Source of the DNA: Rhodospirillum rubrum ATCC 11170 | GTDB taxonomy: Bacteria; Pseudomonadota; Alphaproteobacteria; Rhodospirillales; Rhodospirillaceae | Reading direction: 5' to 3' | Length of the DNA: 64,000 nt | Assembly (NCBI RefSeq): GCF_000013085.1 | Contig: NC_007643.1 | Location: 629,001 to 693,000 of the forward strand | Shown: positions 54,909 to 64,000 of the stretch, in pieces | Layout of the letters: each line of letters opens with the position of its first letter | Position numbering within the stretch: position 1 is the first letter of the stretch | Program-made: the position numbers and the translations under genes | The notes under the pieces: generated by a model | Database searches by the model: none | Told to the model about the DNA's origin: nothing | The model's input: only the letters and a program-made list of their open reading frames with translations

Positions 54909-56975
54909 ATGTCATTGCGATCAAAGACTCTGACGACCGTTCTGGTCGGATTCTTTATCGGTTACGGGATTCTGGTCGGCATCGCCTGGATCACCCAACG
55001 CGACGAGGCCGAACGGACCGGGCGCGCCGAACTGGATCTGGAGGCCCGCGCCCAGTCGCGGATCGCCGGCGAATTCGTCGGCGAGGTGTTGACGGCGACG
55101 CGGACCATGGCCGGGGCGATCAGCGGTCTGGTCGGCGATGACCTGCGCGACCGCGAGGTCGTGGGGCGGCTGGTGCGCGAGACGGTGCGCATCAACCCCG
55201 CCGTGGTCGGCGGCGGCACCGGCTGGGCGGCCGATGGCTTCGACGGGGCCGACGCGTCGTTCCCGGGCAAGGCCTTCTCCGACGCCAAGGGCCGCTTCGT
55301 TCCCTATTTCTATCGCCAAGCCGATGGTCAGATTGGCTTCGAGCCGCTGGTCATGGACGATGTGCAATCCACCGAGTCCTGGTACGGCTTTCCCTTGCGC
55401 GAGGGCCGGCCGACGGTCACGCCGCCCTATCTTTACCCGGTCAACGGGGTGGAGGTGCTGATGACCACCGCCTCGGCGCCGATCATCGGCAAGGAGGGCA
55501 AGGCGGTCGCCGTGGCCACCTTGGATATGGCGCTCGAAACCATCCAACGCCAAATCGCCGATATCCATCCCTTCGGCGCCGGCTTCGCCGCCGTCTTGTC
55601 GGCCGATGGCCAATGGGTCGCCCATCCCGACACGGCCCGCCTCGGCCGGCCGGCCGATCACGCCGAAGTGGGCGAGATCCTCGCCGCCACCGCCGCCGGT
55701 CGTGCCCTGCAAGACACGGTGTCCGATCCGCAGACCGGCGAGCCTTTGCTGCGGGTGGCGGTGCCGATCGCCTTTTCGGGGGCGCCGGAAACCTGGGCCT
55801 TTATCCTCAGCGTTCCCGAATCCGCCGTGATGGCCGGGGCGATCGAAACCCGCAACCGGCTGATCTTCGCCGGCCTGGGCGTGCTCGCCCTGTCGCTGAT
55901 CGGCTTGTGGCTGCTTTCGGGGCGGCTGGTCGGGCCGATCACCCGCATGACGGCGCTGATGCACCGGCTAGCGGCGGGCGATACCGGCGTGGTGGTGACG
56001 GGAACCGAACGCGGCGACGAATTCGGCGAGATGGCCAAGGCGCTTCAGACCTTCAAGGACAACGCCCTGGCCAAGATCGCGCTGGAGGAGGAGGGCGAGA
56101 GGGCCAAACGTCAGGCCGAGGAGCGCCGCCGCGCCGATCTGGCCACCCTGGCCGACCGCTTCGAGCGTGAGATCGAAGGGCTGGTCACCCTGGTGGGGAC
56201 CGCCGTCGACCAGATGACCAAGGGGGCCGGCCGGTCGGTCGAGCGCACCGAGGCCAATGCCCTTTATTCCGATCAGGCGGCGCGGACCGCCGAGGAAATG
56301 GCCGCCGATATCGGCCGGGTCGCCGAAGCCGTGGAGGAGATGGCGCGCGCCGTGACCGGCATCGGCGAGCGGGTGACGCGGGCCAATGCCATCGCCGTCG
56401 AGGGCGGCAGTTCCGCCCGCGCCGCCGTCGGCCGGGTCTCGGCCCTGGTCGGCGCGGCCGATCGCATCGGCGATGTCGTCACCCTGATCACCACCATCGC
56501 CAGCCAGACCAACCTGCTGGCCTTGAACGCGACGATCGAGGCGGCACGGGCCGGTGATGCCGGCAAGGGCTTCGCCGTGGTCGCCGGCGAGGTCAAGACC
56601 CTGGCCAATCAAACGGCGCGGGCTACCGAACAGATCGCCGAACAGGTGGCGGCCATCCAGCGCGAAACCGCCGATGCCGCCCGCGAGATCGAAAGCGTCG
56701 CCGGGGTGATCGGCGCCATCGGCGATCTCAACGCCCAGGTCGCCCAGGCCATCGGTGATCAGGGGCAAGCCGTGGCCGGGATCGGCCAGATCGTCGTCGC
56801 CACGGTCAGCGGCGCCGGCAGCTTAAGTGAAACCGCCCGGGGGGTCGCCGCCCGCTCGGCCGAGGGCGGCGAGGCGGCCCGCGCCATGGGCCGCGATGTC
56901 GCCGATCTGCACCAGCGGGTCGGCGAGCTTGGCAAGACCGTCGACGCCTTCGTCGGCTCGCTGCGCGCCGGCTGA
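54909..56975 (+). CDS. Methyl-accepting chemotaxis protein with dCACHE sensor
   Basis: 688 residues. Membrane helix 1 at 8-28 ([20 protein letters not shown]). The periplasmic part of about 270 residues has dCACHE features: [20 protein letters not shown] with [16 protein letters not shown], then [20 protein letters not shown] and [20 protein letters not shown]. Helix 2 is near 316-337 ([20 protein letters not shown]), then HAMP ([20 protein letters not shown]) and the signalling tip [20 protein letters not shown]. dCACHE sensors bind amino acids, organic acids or other small ligands; specificity unknown. Monocistronic; likely feeds the flagellar motor via CheA. Confidence 0.94.
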   Translation: MSLRSKTLTTVLVGFFIGYGILVGIAWITQRDEAERTGRAELDLEARAQSRIAGEFVGEVLTATRTMAGAISGLVGDDLRDREVVGRLVRETVRINPAVVGGGTGWAADGFDGADASFPGKAFSDAKGRFVPYFYRQADGQIGFEPLVMDDVQSTESWYGFPLREGRPTVTPPYLYPVNGVEVLMTTASAPIIGKEGKAVAVATLDMALETIQRQIADIHPFGAGFAAVLSADGQWVAHPDTARLGRPADHAEVGEILAATAAGRALQDTVSDPQTGEPLLRVAVPIAFSGAPETWAFILSVPESAVMAGAIETRNRLIFAGLGVLALSLIGLWLLSGRLVGPITRMTALMHRLAAGDTGVVVTGTERGDEFGEMAKALQTFKDNALAKIALEEEGERAKRQAEERRRADLATLADRFEREIEGLVTLVGTAVDQMTKGAGRSVERTEANALYSDQAARTAEEMAADIGRVAEAVEEMARAVTGIGERVTRANAIAVEGGSSARAAVGRVSALVGAADRIGDVVTLITTIASQTNLLALNATIEAARAGDAGKGFAVVAGEVKTLANQTARATEQIAEQVAAIQRETADAAREIESVAGVIGAIGDLNAQVAQAIGDQGQAVAGIGQIVVATVSGAGSLSETARGVAARSAEGGEAARAMGRDVADLHQRVGELGKTVDAFVGSLRAG

Positions 56976-56998
56976 GGTCTTGGGCGTCGCGTTCCCGT

Positions 56999-57970
56999 CT
57001 AGGCGGCGGGGGCGGGGACGATCAGGGATACCGGCTCGGCGGCCATGACGATATCGACGGGCATATGGGCGACCGTATCGCCATCGGCTTGCAGCGGCTG
57101 GGCGCCCTGCAGGGCGATGCGCACGCGCGTCGCCTCGATGATCTCGACATCGGGCAGGCGGGGCAGGCGGCCCATGGCCAGGGCCAGGGCATAGCGCGCC
57201 ACATGGCGCAGGCCCGGGCTTTTGAGCAAGATCACCTGAAAGGTCGGGTGCGAGATGTCGGCCAAGGGCGCGGCGATGAACGGCCCGCCGTAATATTTGC
57301 CGTTGCAGACCACGGCGGTGGCGACATCGGCATGGATCGTCCGGCCGTCGGGGGTGTCGATATCGACGGCGCAAAGCGGGAAATCATAGCTGAAGGCTCG
57401 CTGAACCGTACACCAGACATAGGCCAGCTTGCCGGTCTTGCGCTTGAGGGCGAGATCGACGGTATCGACGACATGGGCGTCGAAGCCGGCGCCGGCCATC
57501 ATCACGAAGCGGCGGGGACCGGCCAACGGCGTTTCGGCGCTGGCCCGCACCTCGCCCAGATACAGCTTGCGGAGAACGCCGGTGGCGATGACCTGGGCGG
57601 CCTTGCCCGGATCGCGGGGGATCCCGGCCTCGATCGCCAGCACATTGGCGGTGCCCAGCGGAATCACCCCCAGGGCCACGCCGCTTCCGGCCAAACCATT
57701 GGCAACCTCGTTGATCGTGCCGTCACCGCCGGCGGCGACCACCACATCGACATTACCGGCCAGGGCCGCCTCGCGGGCCATCAGCGTGGCGTCGCCGGGC
57801 TTGGCGGTTTCGCGCAAGCCCACCGTGCAGCCCAGTTTCTCCAGGCCAAGCAGGGTGCGGTTCAAGCGCCGCTGCTTCAGGGAACCCGCAGCCGGGTTGG
57901 CGATAATCATCACCCGCCGCTGGGCGGGGGCCGGAGCGGGGTTGGCAGGCGCAAACGGCAGGACACGCAT
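56999..57970 (-). CDS. Diacylglycerol/sphingosine-kinase-like lipid kinase
   Basis: 323 residues. The lipid-kinase catalytic domain is clear: VMIIANPAAGSLKQRRLNRT, then VDVVVAAGGDGTINEVANGL with GVIPLGTANVLAIEAGIPRD. These are the GGDGT and PLGTxN signatures of the DAGK family (YegS/BmrU-like). It phosphorylates a lipid such as diacylglycerol or a sphingoid base at the membrane; the exact lipid is unknown. It is divergent from the LpxH-like/glycosyltransferase pair, which also handles envelope lipids. Confidence 0.9.
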   Translation of the reverse strand: MRVLPFAPANPAPAPAQRRVMIIANPAAGSLKQRRLNRTLLGLEKLGCTVGLRETAKPGDATLMAREAALAGNVDVVVAAGGDGTINEVANGLAGSGVALGVIPLGTANVLAIEAGIPRDPGKAAQVIATGVLRKLYLGEVRASAETPLAGPRRFVMMAGAGFDAHVVDTVDLALKRKTGKLAYVWCTVQRAFSYDFPLCAVDIDTPDGRTIHADVATAVVCNGKYYGGPFIAAPLADISHPTFQVILLKSPGLRHVARYALALAMGRLPRLPDVEIIEATRVRIALQGAQPLQADGDTVAHMPVDIVMAAEPVSLIVPAPAA

Positions 57971-58288
57971 CGGGGAGGGGGGACCTTGTCAAGGGATCAA
58001 CGGGGCGGATAGGAGAAAAGGGGTGGGTAAGCTCCGCCGTCAAGGGTGTCCATGAAGGAAAAAAGACGGACTGTCGAGTCAAAGTAATGTTTCACTTTAA
58101 AGACAAGGGGGTGAATTATTTGTTTCCCGGCCGAATGAGGGTGGTCGCGGGGCGGGGGGAAGGCTAAAACCCGCTGCGGTGAACGCGATGTCTAGGGGGT
58201 GGTCATGCTCGGGGCGGTCCCGCTCAAGGGGTGGCCCGGTCCCTCAAGTCCGGCGGGCGCCGCCCCTCTCCATCGTCGATCGGCGAGC
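57971..58288. other. Gene-free divergent region, lipid kinase / LpxH-like
   Basis: 318 bases that must contain promoters for both divergent genes. An AT-rich island (about 58080-58125) with AAAGT/ACTTT half-sites stands out from the GC-rich surroundings and is the likeliest promoter or operator area. No RNA structure or repeat was recognised. Confidence 0.45.
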
Positions 58289-59182
58289 ATGGAACACGGA
58301 CGCGCACTGACGGCCATGACGGACTCCTCCCGGCGATATCGCGCCATCTTCCTGTCCGATATTCACTTGGGCACGCGGGGGTGCAAGGCGGACATCCTGC
58401 TTGATTTCCTCAGGCAAACCGAGTCCGAGACCCTGTATCTGGTCGGCGACATCGTTGACGGCTGGCGCCTGCGCAAGCATTGGAACTGGCCGCAATCGCA
58501 CAACGACGTGGTCCAGAAGCTGCTGCGCAAGGCGCGCAAGGGGGCCCGGGTGGTGTTCATCCCGGGCAACCACGATGAATTCGCCCGCAGTTACTGCGAT
58601 GCGGATTTCGGCGATATCAAGCTGATGCGCGAGGCCGTCCATCAGGCCGCCGACGGCAAGCGCTATCTGATCATTCACGGCGACGAATTCGATGGCGTGG
58701 TCAAATACGCCAAGTGGCTGGCCAAGGTGGGCGACTGGGCCTACGTCTGGCTGCTGGAGGCTAATCACTGGTTCAACGTCGTGCGCCACCGCATCGGCCT
58801 GCCCTATTGGTCGCTGTCGAAGTACCTCAAGCACAAGGTCAAGAACGCCGTCAAATACATCGACGACTTCGAGACCTCGATGGCCGAGGTTGCCCGCCTG
58901 CGCGGGATGGACGGCATCGTCTGCGGCCATATCCACCATGCCGAGATCCGGCCGATGGGGGATGTCCTCTACTGCAACGATGGCGATTGGGTGGAAAGCT
59001 GTACGGCCCTGGTCGAGCATTTCGATGGCCGGATGGAACTGATCCACTGGTCCGAGGAACGGCGCTTCTCGATGTTCCAGGCCTATGCCGATGCCCGGGC
59101 GGGCGGTGGCGGCGGTCTTGAGGACGAGGGGGCCGAGGCGGCTGTTGGTCCTCCGGCCCGCGCGCCCGAAACAGCCCAGTGA
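58289..59182 (+). CDS. LpxH-like metallophosphoesterase
   Basis: About 297 residues from the ATG at 58289; a second ATG at 58316 is equally plausible and no ribosome-binding site decides. The calcineurin-type metal motifs appear in order: FLSDIHLGTRG, LVGDIVDGWRLRK, FIPGNHDEFAR, IIHGDEFDGVV and CGHIHHAEIRP. This is the UDP-2,3-diacylglucosamine pyrophosphatase-like group. Many members that sit beside a glycosyltransferase in alphaproteobacteria act on other lipid or nucleotide-sugar substrates, so lipid A synthesis is not assured. The 40-residue tail (GGGGGLEDEGAEAAVG) is low complexity. Followed 46 bases later by a glycosyltransferase gene. Confidence 0.85.
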   Translation: MEHGRALTAMTDSSRRYRAIFLSDIHLGTRGCKADILLDFLRQTESETLYLVGDIVDGWRLRKHWNWPQSHNDVVQKLLRKARKGARVVFIPGNHDEFARSYCDADFGDIKLMREAVHQAADGKRYLIIHGDEFDGVVKYAKWLAKVGDWAYVWLLEANHWFNVVRHRIGLPYWSLSKYLKHKVKNAVKYIDDFETSMAEVARLRGMDGIVCGHIHHAEIRPMGDVLYCNDGDWVESCTALVEHFDGRMELIHWSEERRFSMFQAYADARAGGGGGLEDEGAEAAVGPPARAPETAQ

Positions 59183-59228
59183 CGATGTCTTTCCCTGATG
59201 ATCCCTTTACCAAGGTCGAGGACACCCC

Positions 59229-60302
59229 ATGCGTATCCTGGTGGTCACGGATGCCTGGTTCCCCCAGGTCAACGGGGTGGTTCGCACCCTCGATACCCTG
59301 AAGGCGCGGTTGGAGGAGCGCGGGCATGATCTGATCTATGTCACCCCGCAAAGCTTCCGCACCATTCCCTGCCCGACCTATAGCGAGATCCGGCTGGCGG
59401 TGCTGCCCGGGCGGACGATGGCGCGCGCCATCGAGACCTTTCAGCCCTGCGTCATCCATATCGCCACCGAAGGCCCCCTGGGCTTAAGCGCCCGGCGCTA
59501 TTGCCTGAAGCGCGGCGTGCCCTTCACCACCGCCTTCCACACCAAATTCCCCGAATACCTCCACGCCCGCTTCCGGGTGCCGGTCAGCTGGGGCTACAAG
59601 GGCATGCGCTGGTTCCATGGGCCGTCCAAAACCATCATGGTCGCCACCCAGGGCATCGAGGACGAATTGCTGCGCTGGGGGTTTTCCCATATCCGCCGCT
59701 GGACGCGCGGCGTTGATACCGAGCTGTTCCGCCCGCGCCCCAAGGACTCGCTCGATGGCGTGATCACCGGACCGCGGCCGTGGTTCGTTTATGTCGGGCG
59801 GGTGGCGGTGGAAAAGAACATCGGCGCCTTTCTCGATCTGGATCTGCCCGGAACCAAGATCGTCGTCGGCGGCGGTCCGCAACTCGAGTCCCTGCGCGCC
59901 CGTCATCCCAAGGTTCATTTCGCCGGGGAACGCCTGGGCGAGGAACTGGCGACCTATTTCTCGGTCGGCGACGCCTTCGTCTTTCCCAGCCGCACCGATA
60001 CCTTCGGCCTTGTTTTGCTCGAAGCCCTGGCTTCGGGTTTGCCGGTGGCGGCCTATCCGGTGCCCGGGCCCCTTGATGTGATCGGCGATGCGCCGGTCGG
60101 CGCCCTGGACGAGGATCTCAAGGCGGCGGCCCTGCGGGCGCTGACCATCGATCCGGCCGCCTGCCGGGCCTTCGCCCAGGCGCGGTCGTGGGAGACCTCG
60201 GTCGATCAGTTCCTGGCCAATGTCCACCCCTTCCCGCCAGCGGACTTCTTTCCCTCCGATACGGCCCCCCTTGAAACGGCCATGGAACGCGGCGCCCCTT
60301 AA
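59229..60302 (+). CDS. GT4-family glycosyltransferase
   Basis: 357 residues. N-terminal Rossmann start MRILVVTDAWFPQVNGVVRT with LDTLKARLEERGHDLIYVTP; acceptor-side ALHTRF-like motif reads TTAFHTKFPEYLHARF. The donor-binding C-terminal half has FVYVGRVAVEKNIGAFL, FVFPSRTDTFGLVLLEALAS (the E-x7-E region) and GLPVAAYPVPGPLDVIG. This branch is close to glycosyltransferases that sugar-coat diacylglycerol or polyisoprenyl lipids. Its operon with the LpxH-like phosphatase and the lipid kinase next door suggest glycolipid synthesis; this is inference. Confidence 0.88.
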   Translation: MRILVVTDAWFPQVNGVVRTLDTLKARLEERGHDLIYVTPQSFRTIPCPTYSEIRLAVLPGRTMARAIETFQPCVIHIATEGPLGLSARRYCLKRGVPFTTAFHTKFPEYLHARFRVPVSWGYKGMRWFHGPSKTIMVATQGIEDELLRWGFSHIRRWTRGVDTELFRPRPKDSLDGVITGPRPWFVYVGRVAVEKNIGAFLDLDLPGTKIVVGGGPQLESLRARHPKVHFAGERLGEELATYFSVGDAFVFPSRTDTFGLVLLEALASGLPVAAYPVPGPLDVIGDAPVGALDEDLKAAALRALTIDPAACRAFAQARSWETSVDQFLANVHPFPPADFFPSDTAPLETAMERGAP

Positions 60303-60393
60303 GCGGTTCTTATAGGAGCCGAAGGGCCTTGACCGGCGGCCGCCCCCCTGGTGTCCGCCCCCTGTCAAGGTCCGATCACCGAGGAGCGAGACC

Positions 60394-60828
60394 ATGATCA
60401 AGAAGACCGCCAGCGTTCATTGGGAAGGCCAGGGCAAGCACGGCCAGGGTCAGATCAGCACGGAAACCGGGGCGCTGACGAATTATCCCTATGGCTTCGC
60501 CAGCCGCTTCGAGGACGATCGCCAGGGCACCAACCCCGAGGAGATCCTGGGCGCCGCCCATGCCGCCTGTTTCACCATGGCGTTTTCCTTCGCCTGCGAT
60601 AAGGCCGGTCTGGCCACCACCCATGTCGATACCACCGCCAGTGTCGCCCTGGCCAAACAGGGCGAGGGTTTCGTCATCGAGCGTATCGATCTGACGCTGT
60701 CGGCCAGCGTGCCGGGCATCGACGACGCGACCTTCCAGGCGATCGCGGCGACCGCCAAGGCCGAATGCCCGCTGTCGAAGGCTTTGGCCGCCGTCCCCGA
60801 GATCACTTTGAAGGCGACATTGATCTAA
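60394..60828 (+). CDS. OsmC-family peroxiredoxin
   Basis: 144 residues, the size of OsmC. Two redox cysteines are in the expected places: AAHAACFTMAFSFACDKAGL (peroxidatic) and AKAECPLSKALAAVPEITLK (resolving). The N-terminal ASVHWEGQGKHGQGQISTET matches OsmC. It reduces organic hydroperoxides with dihydrolipoyl or thiol donors in the cytosol and is usually induced by osmotic or peroxide stress. GAGGAG ribosome-binding site. The long hairpin downstream ends the transcript. Confidence 0.93.
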   Translation: MIKKTASVHWEGQGKHGQGQISTETGALTNYPYGFASRFEDDRQGTNPEEILGAAHAACFTMAFSFACDKAGLATTHVDTTASVALAKQGEGFVIERIDLTLSASVPGIDDATFQAIAATAKAECPLSKALAAVPEITLKATLI

Positions 60829-60853
60829 GCGACCCCCAGGTCCATTTTTTGAC

Positions 60854-60894
60854 GGGCACACCGTGGTCGGCCATCGTGCCACCACAGTGTGCCC
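60854..60894 (+). terminator. Terminator of the OsmC gene
   Basis: GGGCACAC-C-GTGGT and ACCAC-A-GTGTGCCC pair over 13 bp with one mismatch and a 13-base loop, 25 bases past the stop. A modest T-run (GAATGCTTTT) follows on the plus strand. Confidence 0.6.
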
Positions 60895-61001
60895 GAATGC
60901 TTTTGCCGGTGGGGTGGGAAAGGCCGCTGGCGGGCTCTTCCTTTGCCCTTCGCTCGCGGGCGTGCTACATCGCCTCGCGCCCAGGCAAGAATGGCCCGAT
61001 C

Positions 61002-62318
61002 ATGTCGCTTTACAGTTTTTACCGGCTTCTAACCGTTCTCGGCGGTCCCGGTATCGATCTTTTGCTGCGCTACCGACGGTCGCGCGGCAAGGAGGATGTT
61101 GATCGTCTGGGCGAAAGACTGGGCGAACCGGGTCTGGCGCGGCCGGTCGGGCCGCTGGTCTGGCTGCATGGGGCGAGTGTGGGCGAGGCCAAGGCCCTCG
61201 TGCCGCTGATTACCCGGCTGCGCGCCGAGCGGCCGCGTCTTGGCGTGCTGTTGACCACCGGCACCGTGACCTCGGCCCGGGTGGTCGGCGACCATCTGCC
61301 GCGCGGCGCCATTCACCAGTATCTGCCCGTCGACAAGCCCGGCGCCATCCGCCGCTTCCTCGACCATTGGGCCCCCGATCTGATGCTGTGGAGCGAGTCC
61401 GATTTCTGGCCCAATCTGATGGTCGAAGCCGGGGCGCGCCAGATCCCCATGGTGCTGCTCAACGGCCGGGTCTCGGACCGCTCCTACGATTCGTGGCGGC
61501 GCCACCGCCGGCTGATCGGGCGCATGCTTGATGGCTTCGCCCTGTGCCTGGGCCAGACCGAGGAGGACGCCCGCCGTCTGGCCGACTTGGGGGCCGCCCA
61601 TACCGGCTGCGTGGGCAATCTGAAATTCGCCAACCCCGCCGATCCGGCCGAGCCCCGCGCCCTGGCCGCTGCCCTGGCCGCCCTTGATGACCGGCCGCGC
61701 TGGATCGCCGCCAGCACCCATCCCGGCGAGGAGGGGATCGCCGGGCGTTTGCACAAAAGCCTGAAGGCCAAGCATCCGGGCTTGCTGACCATCGTCGTTC
61801 CCCGCCATCCCCATCGCGCCGCCGAGGTCGCCGCCGAACTGACCGCCTTGGGGCTGGGCGTGCGTCGGCGCAGCGAGGGCTGGCCGGCGAGCACCGATGA
61901 TGTGCTGCTTGGCGACACCATGGGCGAGATGGGGCTTTACCTGCGCTTGGCCCCGGTGGTTTTCATGGGCAAGACCCTGGCCAAGACCGGGGGACAAAAT
62001 CCCCTGGAGCCGGCCTTGCTGGAGTCCGCCGTTTTGTGGGGGCCGGGAATGACCAATTTCGCCGAGATCGCCGCCCGCATGCAGGCCGTGGGCGCCGCCC
62101 TTAGTGTCGCCGACGAGGCCGAGCTTGGGGAAAAGGTGTCGCTGCTGCTCACCGATGCCGTCGCCCGTCGCCGCATGGCCCGCGCCGCCCGGCTGTGGGC
62201 CGAGGGCGAAAGGGCGGTTCTCGACCGCGTCCTTGGCTGCCTTGCCCCGTTCCTCGACGTCCTGACGCCGCTTGCCCCCACCCCCTCCCTGCGCGAGGCC
62301 GGCGGTGCGCGCCCCTGA
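61002..62318 (+). CDS. waaA: 3-Deoxy-D-manno-octulosonic acid (Kdo) transferase
   Basis: 438 residues from the ATG at 61002. WaaA/KdtA features are an N-terminal anchor (LYSFYRLLTVLGGPGIDLLL), VWLHGASVGEAKALVPLITR, LLTTGTVTSARVVGDHLPRG, LMLWSESDFWPNLMVEAGAR, WIAASTHPGEE, LTIVVPRHPHRAAEV and GKTLAKTGGQNPLEPALLES. The enzyme adds Kdo to lipid IVA on the cytosolic face of the inner membrane. It overlaps lpxK by 14 bases, so the two late lipid A steps are translated together. Confidence 0.96.
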   Translation: MSLYSFYRLLTVLGGPGIDLLLRYRRSRGKEDVDRLGERLGEPGLARPVGPLVWLHGASVGEAKALVPLITRLRAERPRLGVLLTTGTVTSARVVGDHLPRGAIHQYLPVDKPGAIRRFLDHWAPDLMLWSESDFWPNLMVEAGARQIPMVLLNGRVSDRSYDSWRRHRRLIGRMLDGFALCLGQTEEDARRLADLGAAHTGCVGNLKFANPADPAEPRALAAALAALDDRPRWIAASTHPGEEGIAGRLHKSLKAKHPGLLTIVVPRHPHRAAEVAAELTALGLGVRRRSEGWPASTDDVLLGDTMGEMGLYLRLAPVVFMGKTLAKTGGQNPLEPALLESAVLWGPGMTNFAEIAARMQAVGAALSVADEAELGEKVSLLLTDAVARRRMARAARLWAEGERAVLDRVLGCLAPFLDVLTPLAPTPSLREAGGARP

Positions 62319-63300
62319 GTTCTGGCATAAGGACGGCTTCGCCGCCCGCCTGCTCGAACCGGTCGGGCTGGTCTATGCGGCGCTGACCCGCCACCGGGTG
62401 GCCCGTCCGCCCGGGGTGCGCCTGGGGATTCCCGTCGTCTGCGTCGGCAATCTGACCGCCGGCGGAGCGGGCAAGACTCCGGTGGCCCTGGCGGTGATGG
62501 ACGCCTTGCGCCGGCGCGGCGTGGTCGGGCATTTCCTGTCGCGCGGCTATGGCGGCAAGATGGAAGGGCCCGTCGCCGTCGATCCGGTGGGCCATGGCCC
62601 GGAAGATGTCGGCGACGAACCGCTGCTGCTGGCCAATAGCGCGCCCTGCTGGGTCTCGCGCAACCGGGCGAGCGGCGGATTGGTCGCCGAAGGGGCCGGG
62701 GCCCAGGCAGTGGTGATGGATGATGGCCATCAGAACCCCTCCCTGGCCAAGGATCTGTCGCTGGTTGTCGTTGACGGCGGTTATGGCTTTGGCAATGGCC
62801 GCTATATCCCCGCCGGTCCCTTGCGCGAATCGATCGAGGCCGGGCTGGCGCGGGCCGGGGCGGTGATCCTGATCGGGTCCGATAGCGAAAATCTGGCGGC
62901 GCGCATCCCGCCCCACCTCAAGGCCGGGGTGCCGCTGCTCACCGCCCGCCTGGAACCGGGCCCCGAGGCGGCGCGGCTGGTCGGGCGCAAGGTGGTGGCC
63001 TTCGCCGGCATCGGCCGTCCCGAAAAGTTCTTCGCCACCCTGACGGCTTTGGGGGCCCGGGTGGTCGCCCGCCACCCCTTCGCCGACCATTACCCTTACG
63101 CCGAAGCCGATATTCAGCCGATCCTTGACGAGGCCTATGGCCTGGGGGCGGTGCCGGTGACGACCTCGAAGGACGCGGTGCGTCTTCCCCCCGATCAGCG
63201 CCCACAGGTGGACGTGGTGGGGGTGCGGGTGGTATTCGATGAACCACTGGCTTTCGAAGCCCTGATCGACCGTCTGATCCTGGGCCGCCTCCCGTCGTAA
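62305..63300 (+). CDS. lpxK: Tetraacyldisaccharide 4'-kinase
   Basis: 331 residues from a GTG at 62305 (GAGG upstream), overlapping waaA. Begins RAPEFWHKDGFAARLLEPVG as LpxK proteins do. Walker A is GNLTAGGAGKTPVALAVM, followed by the catalytic-region FLSRGYGGK, DDGHQNPSLAKDLSLVVVDG, and FAGIGRPEKFFATLTALGAR. The position where LpxK has a DEP motif reads VGDEPLLLA. It phosphorylates the 4' position of the lipid A disaccharide at the inner membrane. Followed 15 bases later by a glycosyltransferase gene. Confidence 0.96.
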   Translation: MRAPEFWHKDGFAARLLEPVGLVYAALTRHRVARPPGVRLGIPVVCVGNLTAGGAGKTPVALAVMDALRRRGVVGHFLSRGYGGKMEGPVAVDPVGHGPEDVGDEPLLLANSAPCWVSRNRASGGLVAEGAGAQAVVMDDGHQNPSLAKDLSLVVVDGGYGFGNGRYIPAGPLRESIEAGLARAGAVILIGSDSENLAARIPPHLKAGVPLLTARLEPGPEAARLVGRKVVAFAGIGRPEKFFATLTALGARVVARHPFADHYPYAEADIQPILDEAYGLGAVPVTTSKDAVRLPPDQRPQVDVVGVRVVFDEPLAFEALIDRLILGRLPS

Positions 63301-63315
63301 AAGGCTCTTTGGACG

Positions 63316-64000
63316 ATGATCAAGGTCGCCGTGCTTGTTACCCTTCCTTGGACGGCGGATGCCGGGGGGCATGTCAAGGTCTGGGAGCGTTTCGCCGAAG
63401 CCGCCGAGCCTTTCGCCGACCGGGCGTCGCTCACCGTTTATTTTCTGGGACCCACCGATCAGACGGTGGTGCGCAATCGGGCGGCCCGCTTCCGCCTGTT
63501 GCCCGCCCGCCTGGGCACCGACCGCATCCCCTTGCTCTCTCAAGGCGCCGGTCACACGGATCTATCGGGATTCCTGCCCCGGTTGGGCGGGGAATTGACC
63601 GATTACGATGTGGTGATGTCGACCGACGTGTTTTCGTTCGGGCGGACCGCCGAACGAGTCTGCGCCTCGGCGGGCATTCCTTTGGTCCATTCCGTTCATA
63701 CCGATGTCGTCCATTTCACCGAGATCTACGGCCCGAGGATCGTCACCCGGGCGCTGGGCCAGCGTCTGGGCGGCTGGATCGTCAAGCACTATCACCTGGG
63801 GCGGCGTTTCGCCGGGGGGATCGAGCGGCGCCTGCACCAGCATTGGGCGGCCTGCCGCCATATCATCGTCTCGCGCCCCCTTGATGCCGAACGGGTGCAT
63901 AAGGTCTGTCCCGAGATGCCGGTCTCCTTCCTGCGCCGCGGCGTCGATACCAAGCGTTTCGATCCGGCCCTGCGCGACCGCCTTTGGCTGGAGCGCGCCC
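63316..64000 (+). CDS. GT4-type glycosyltransferase (3' end outside window)
   Basis: 228 codons are visible from the ATG at 63316 and the frame stays open to the edge. Residues 1-25 are a Rossmann-like start (MIKVAVLVTLPWTADAGGHV). A central segment TDYDVVMSTDVFSFGRTAER leads to IPLVHSVHTDVVHFTEIYG, the acceptor-side motif of GT4 enzymes, then HIIVSRPLDAERVHKVCPEM and SFLRRGVDTKRFDPA, the hinge before the donor domain. It is similar in plan to the glycosyltransferase at 59229. Co-transcription with waaA-lpxK suggests LPS core or another envelope glycolipid. Confidence 0.85.
   Translation, partial: MIKVAVLVTLPWTADAGGHVKVWERFAEAAEPFADRASLTVYFLGPTDQTVVRNRAARFRLLPARLGTDRIPLLSQGAGHTDLSGFLPRLGGELTDYDVVMSTDVFSFGRTAERVCASAGIPLVHSVHTDVVHFTEIYGPRIVTRALGQRLGGWIVKHYHLGRRFAGGIERRLHQHWAACRHIIVSRPLDAERVHKVCPEMPVSFLRRGVDTKRFDPALRDRLWLERA

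Overview
The window is GC-rich DNA with dense, mostly operonic coding. It looks like a chromosomal segment of a flagellated alphaproteobacterium of the Rhodospirillales; gene order and protein character are most like Rhodospirillum rubrum. This placement is from recall of families, not from a search. No rRNA, tRNA, CRISPR array, prophage or transposase was seen.

Region 1 (1-20.3 kb) is a flagellar block read leftward. The operon fliF-fliG-fliH-fliN-motA-flbD-flhA (13519 to 5069) makes the MS ring, rotor switch, export gate, stator and a sigma-54 activator. Its expected neighbour flhF is seen only as the first 43 codons at the left edge. Between flhA and flhF lie about 4.9 kb of non-flagellar genes: a DUF4405 membrane protein, an EamA exporter divergent from an AraC regulator, and an HTH-ImmA/IrrE protease plus PIN-type DUF4411 pair that resembles a toxin-antitoxin or stress module. 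Further right, and also leftward, are a flagellin-shaped protein of unknown function, fliK, flgD and flgE, closed by a textbook terminator at 14035-14068.

Region 2 (20.4-33 kb) begins with two divergent TPR-glycosyltransferase paralogues that resemble FlmG-type flagellin glycosyltransferases. Then come a GNAT acetyltransferase, a receiver-kinase hybrid, a glnK-amtB nitrogen pair, divergent purU and folD (one-carbon folate metabolism), a PAS-GGDEF-EAL protein and an alpha/beta hydrolase. A tandem array of three 37-38 bp units built from the 3' end of purU separates purU from glnK.

Region 3 (33-47 kb) carries a cyanide-insensitive-type bd oxidase (cydA, cydB and a 44-residue DUF2474 subunit) and a leftward pair of substrate-binding protein and trypsin-like protease. 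It also carries an Ala-rich coiled-coil orphan, a small PRC-barrel-like exported protein, a 1186-residue Nfn-like flavin/Fe-S fusion, tldD and a chemoreceptor.

Region 4 (47-64 kb) is mostly housekeeping: chorismate mutase, gshA, rsmE, ubiA, an ETFB-type methyltransferase, ubiD, pmbA and a second chemoreceptor. It ends in an envelope-lipid block: lipid kinase, LpxH-like phosphatase with glycosyltransferase, OsmC, waaA, lpxK and a partial glycosyltransferase.

The most unusual non-coding signal is a 67-bp dispersed element (24-bp flank plus 43-bp imperfect palindrome). Three copies of identical length, at 4995, 16168 and 24520, keep their stems partly by compensating changes.
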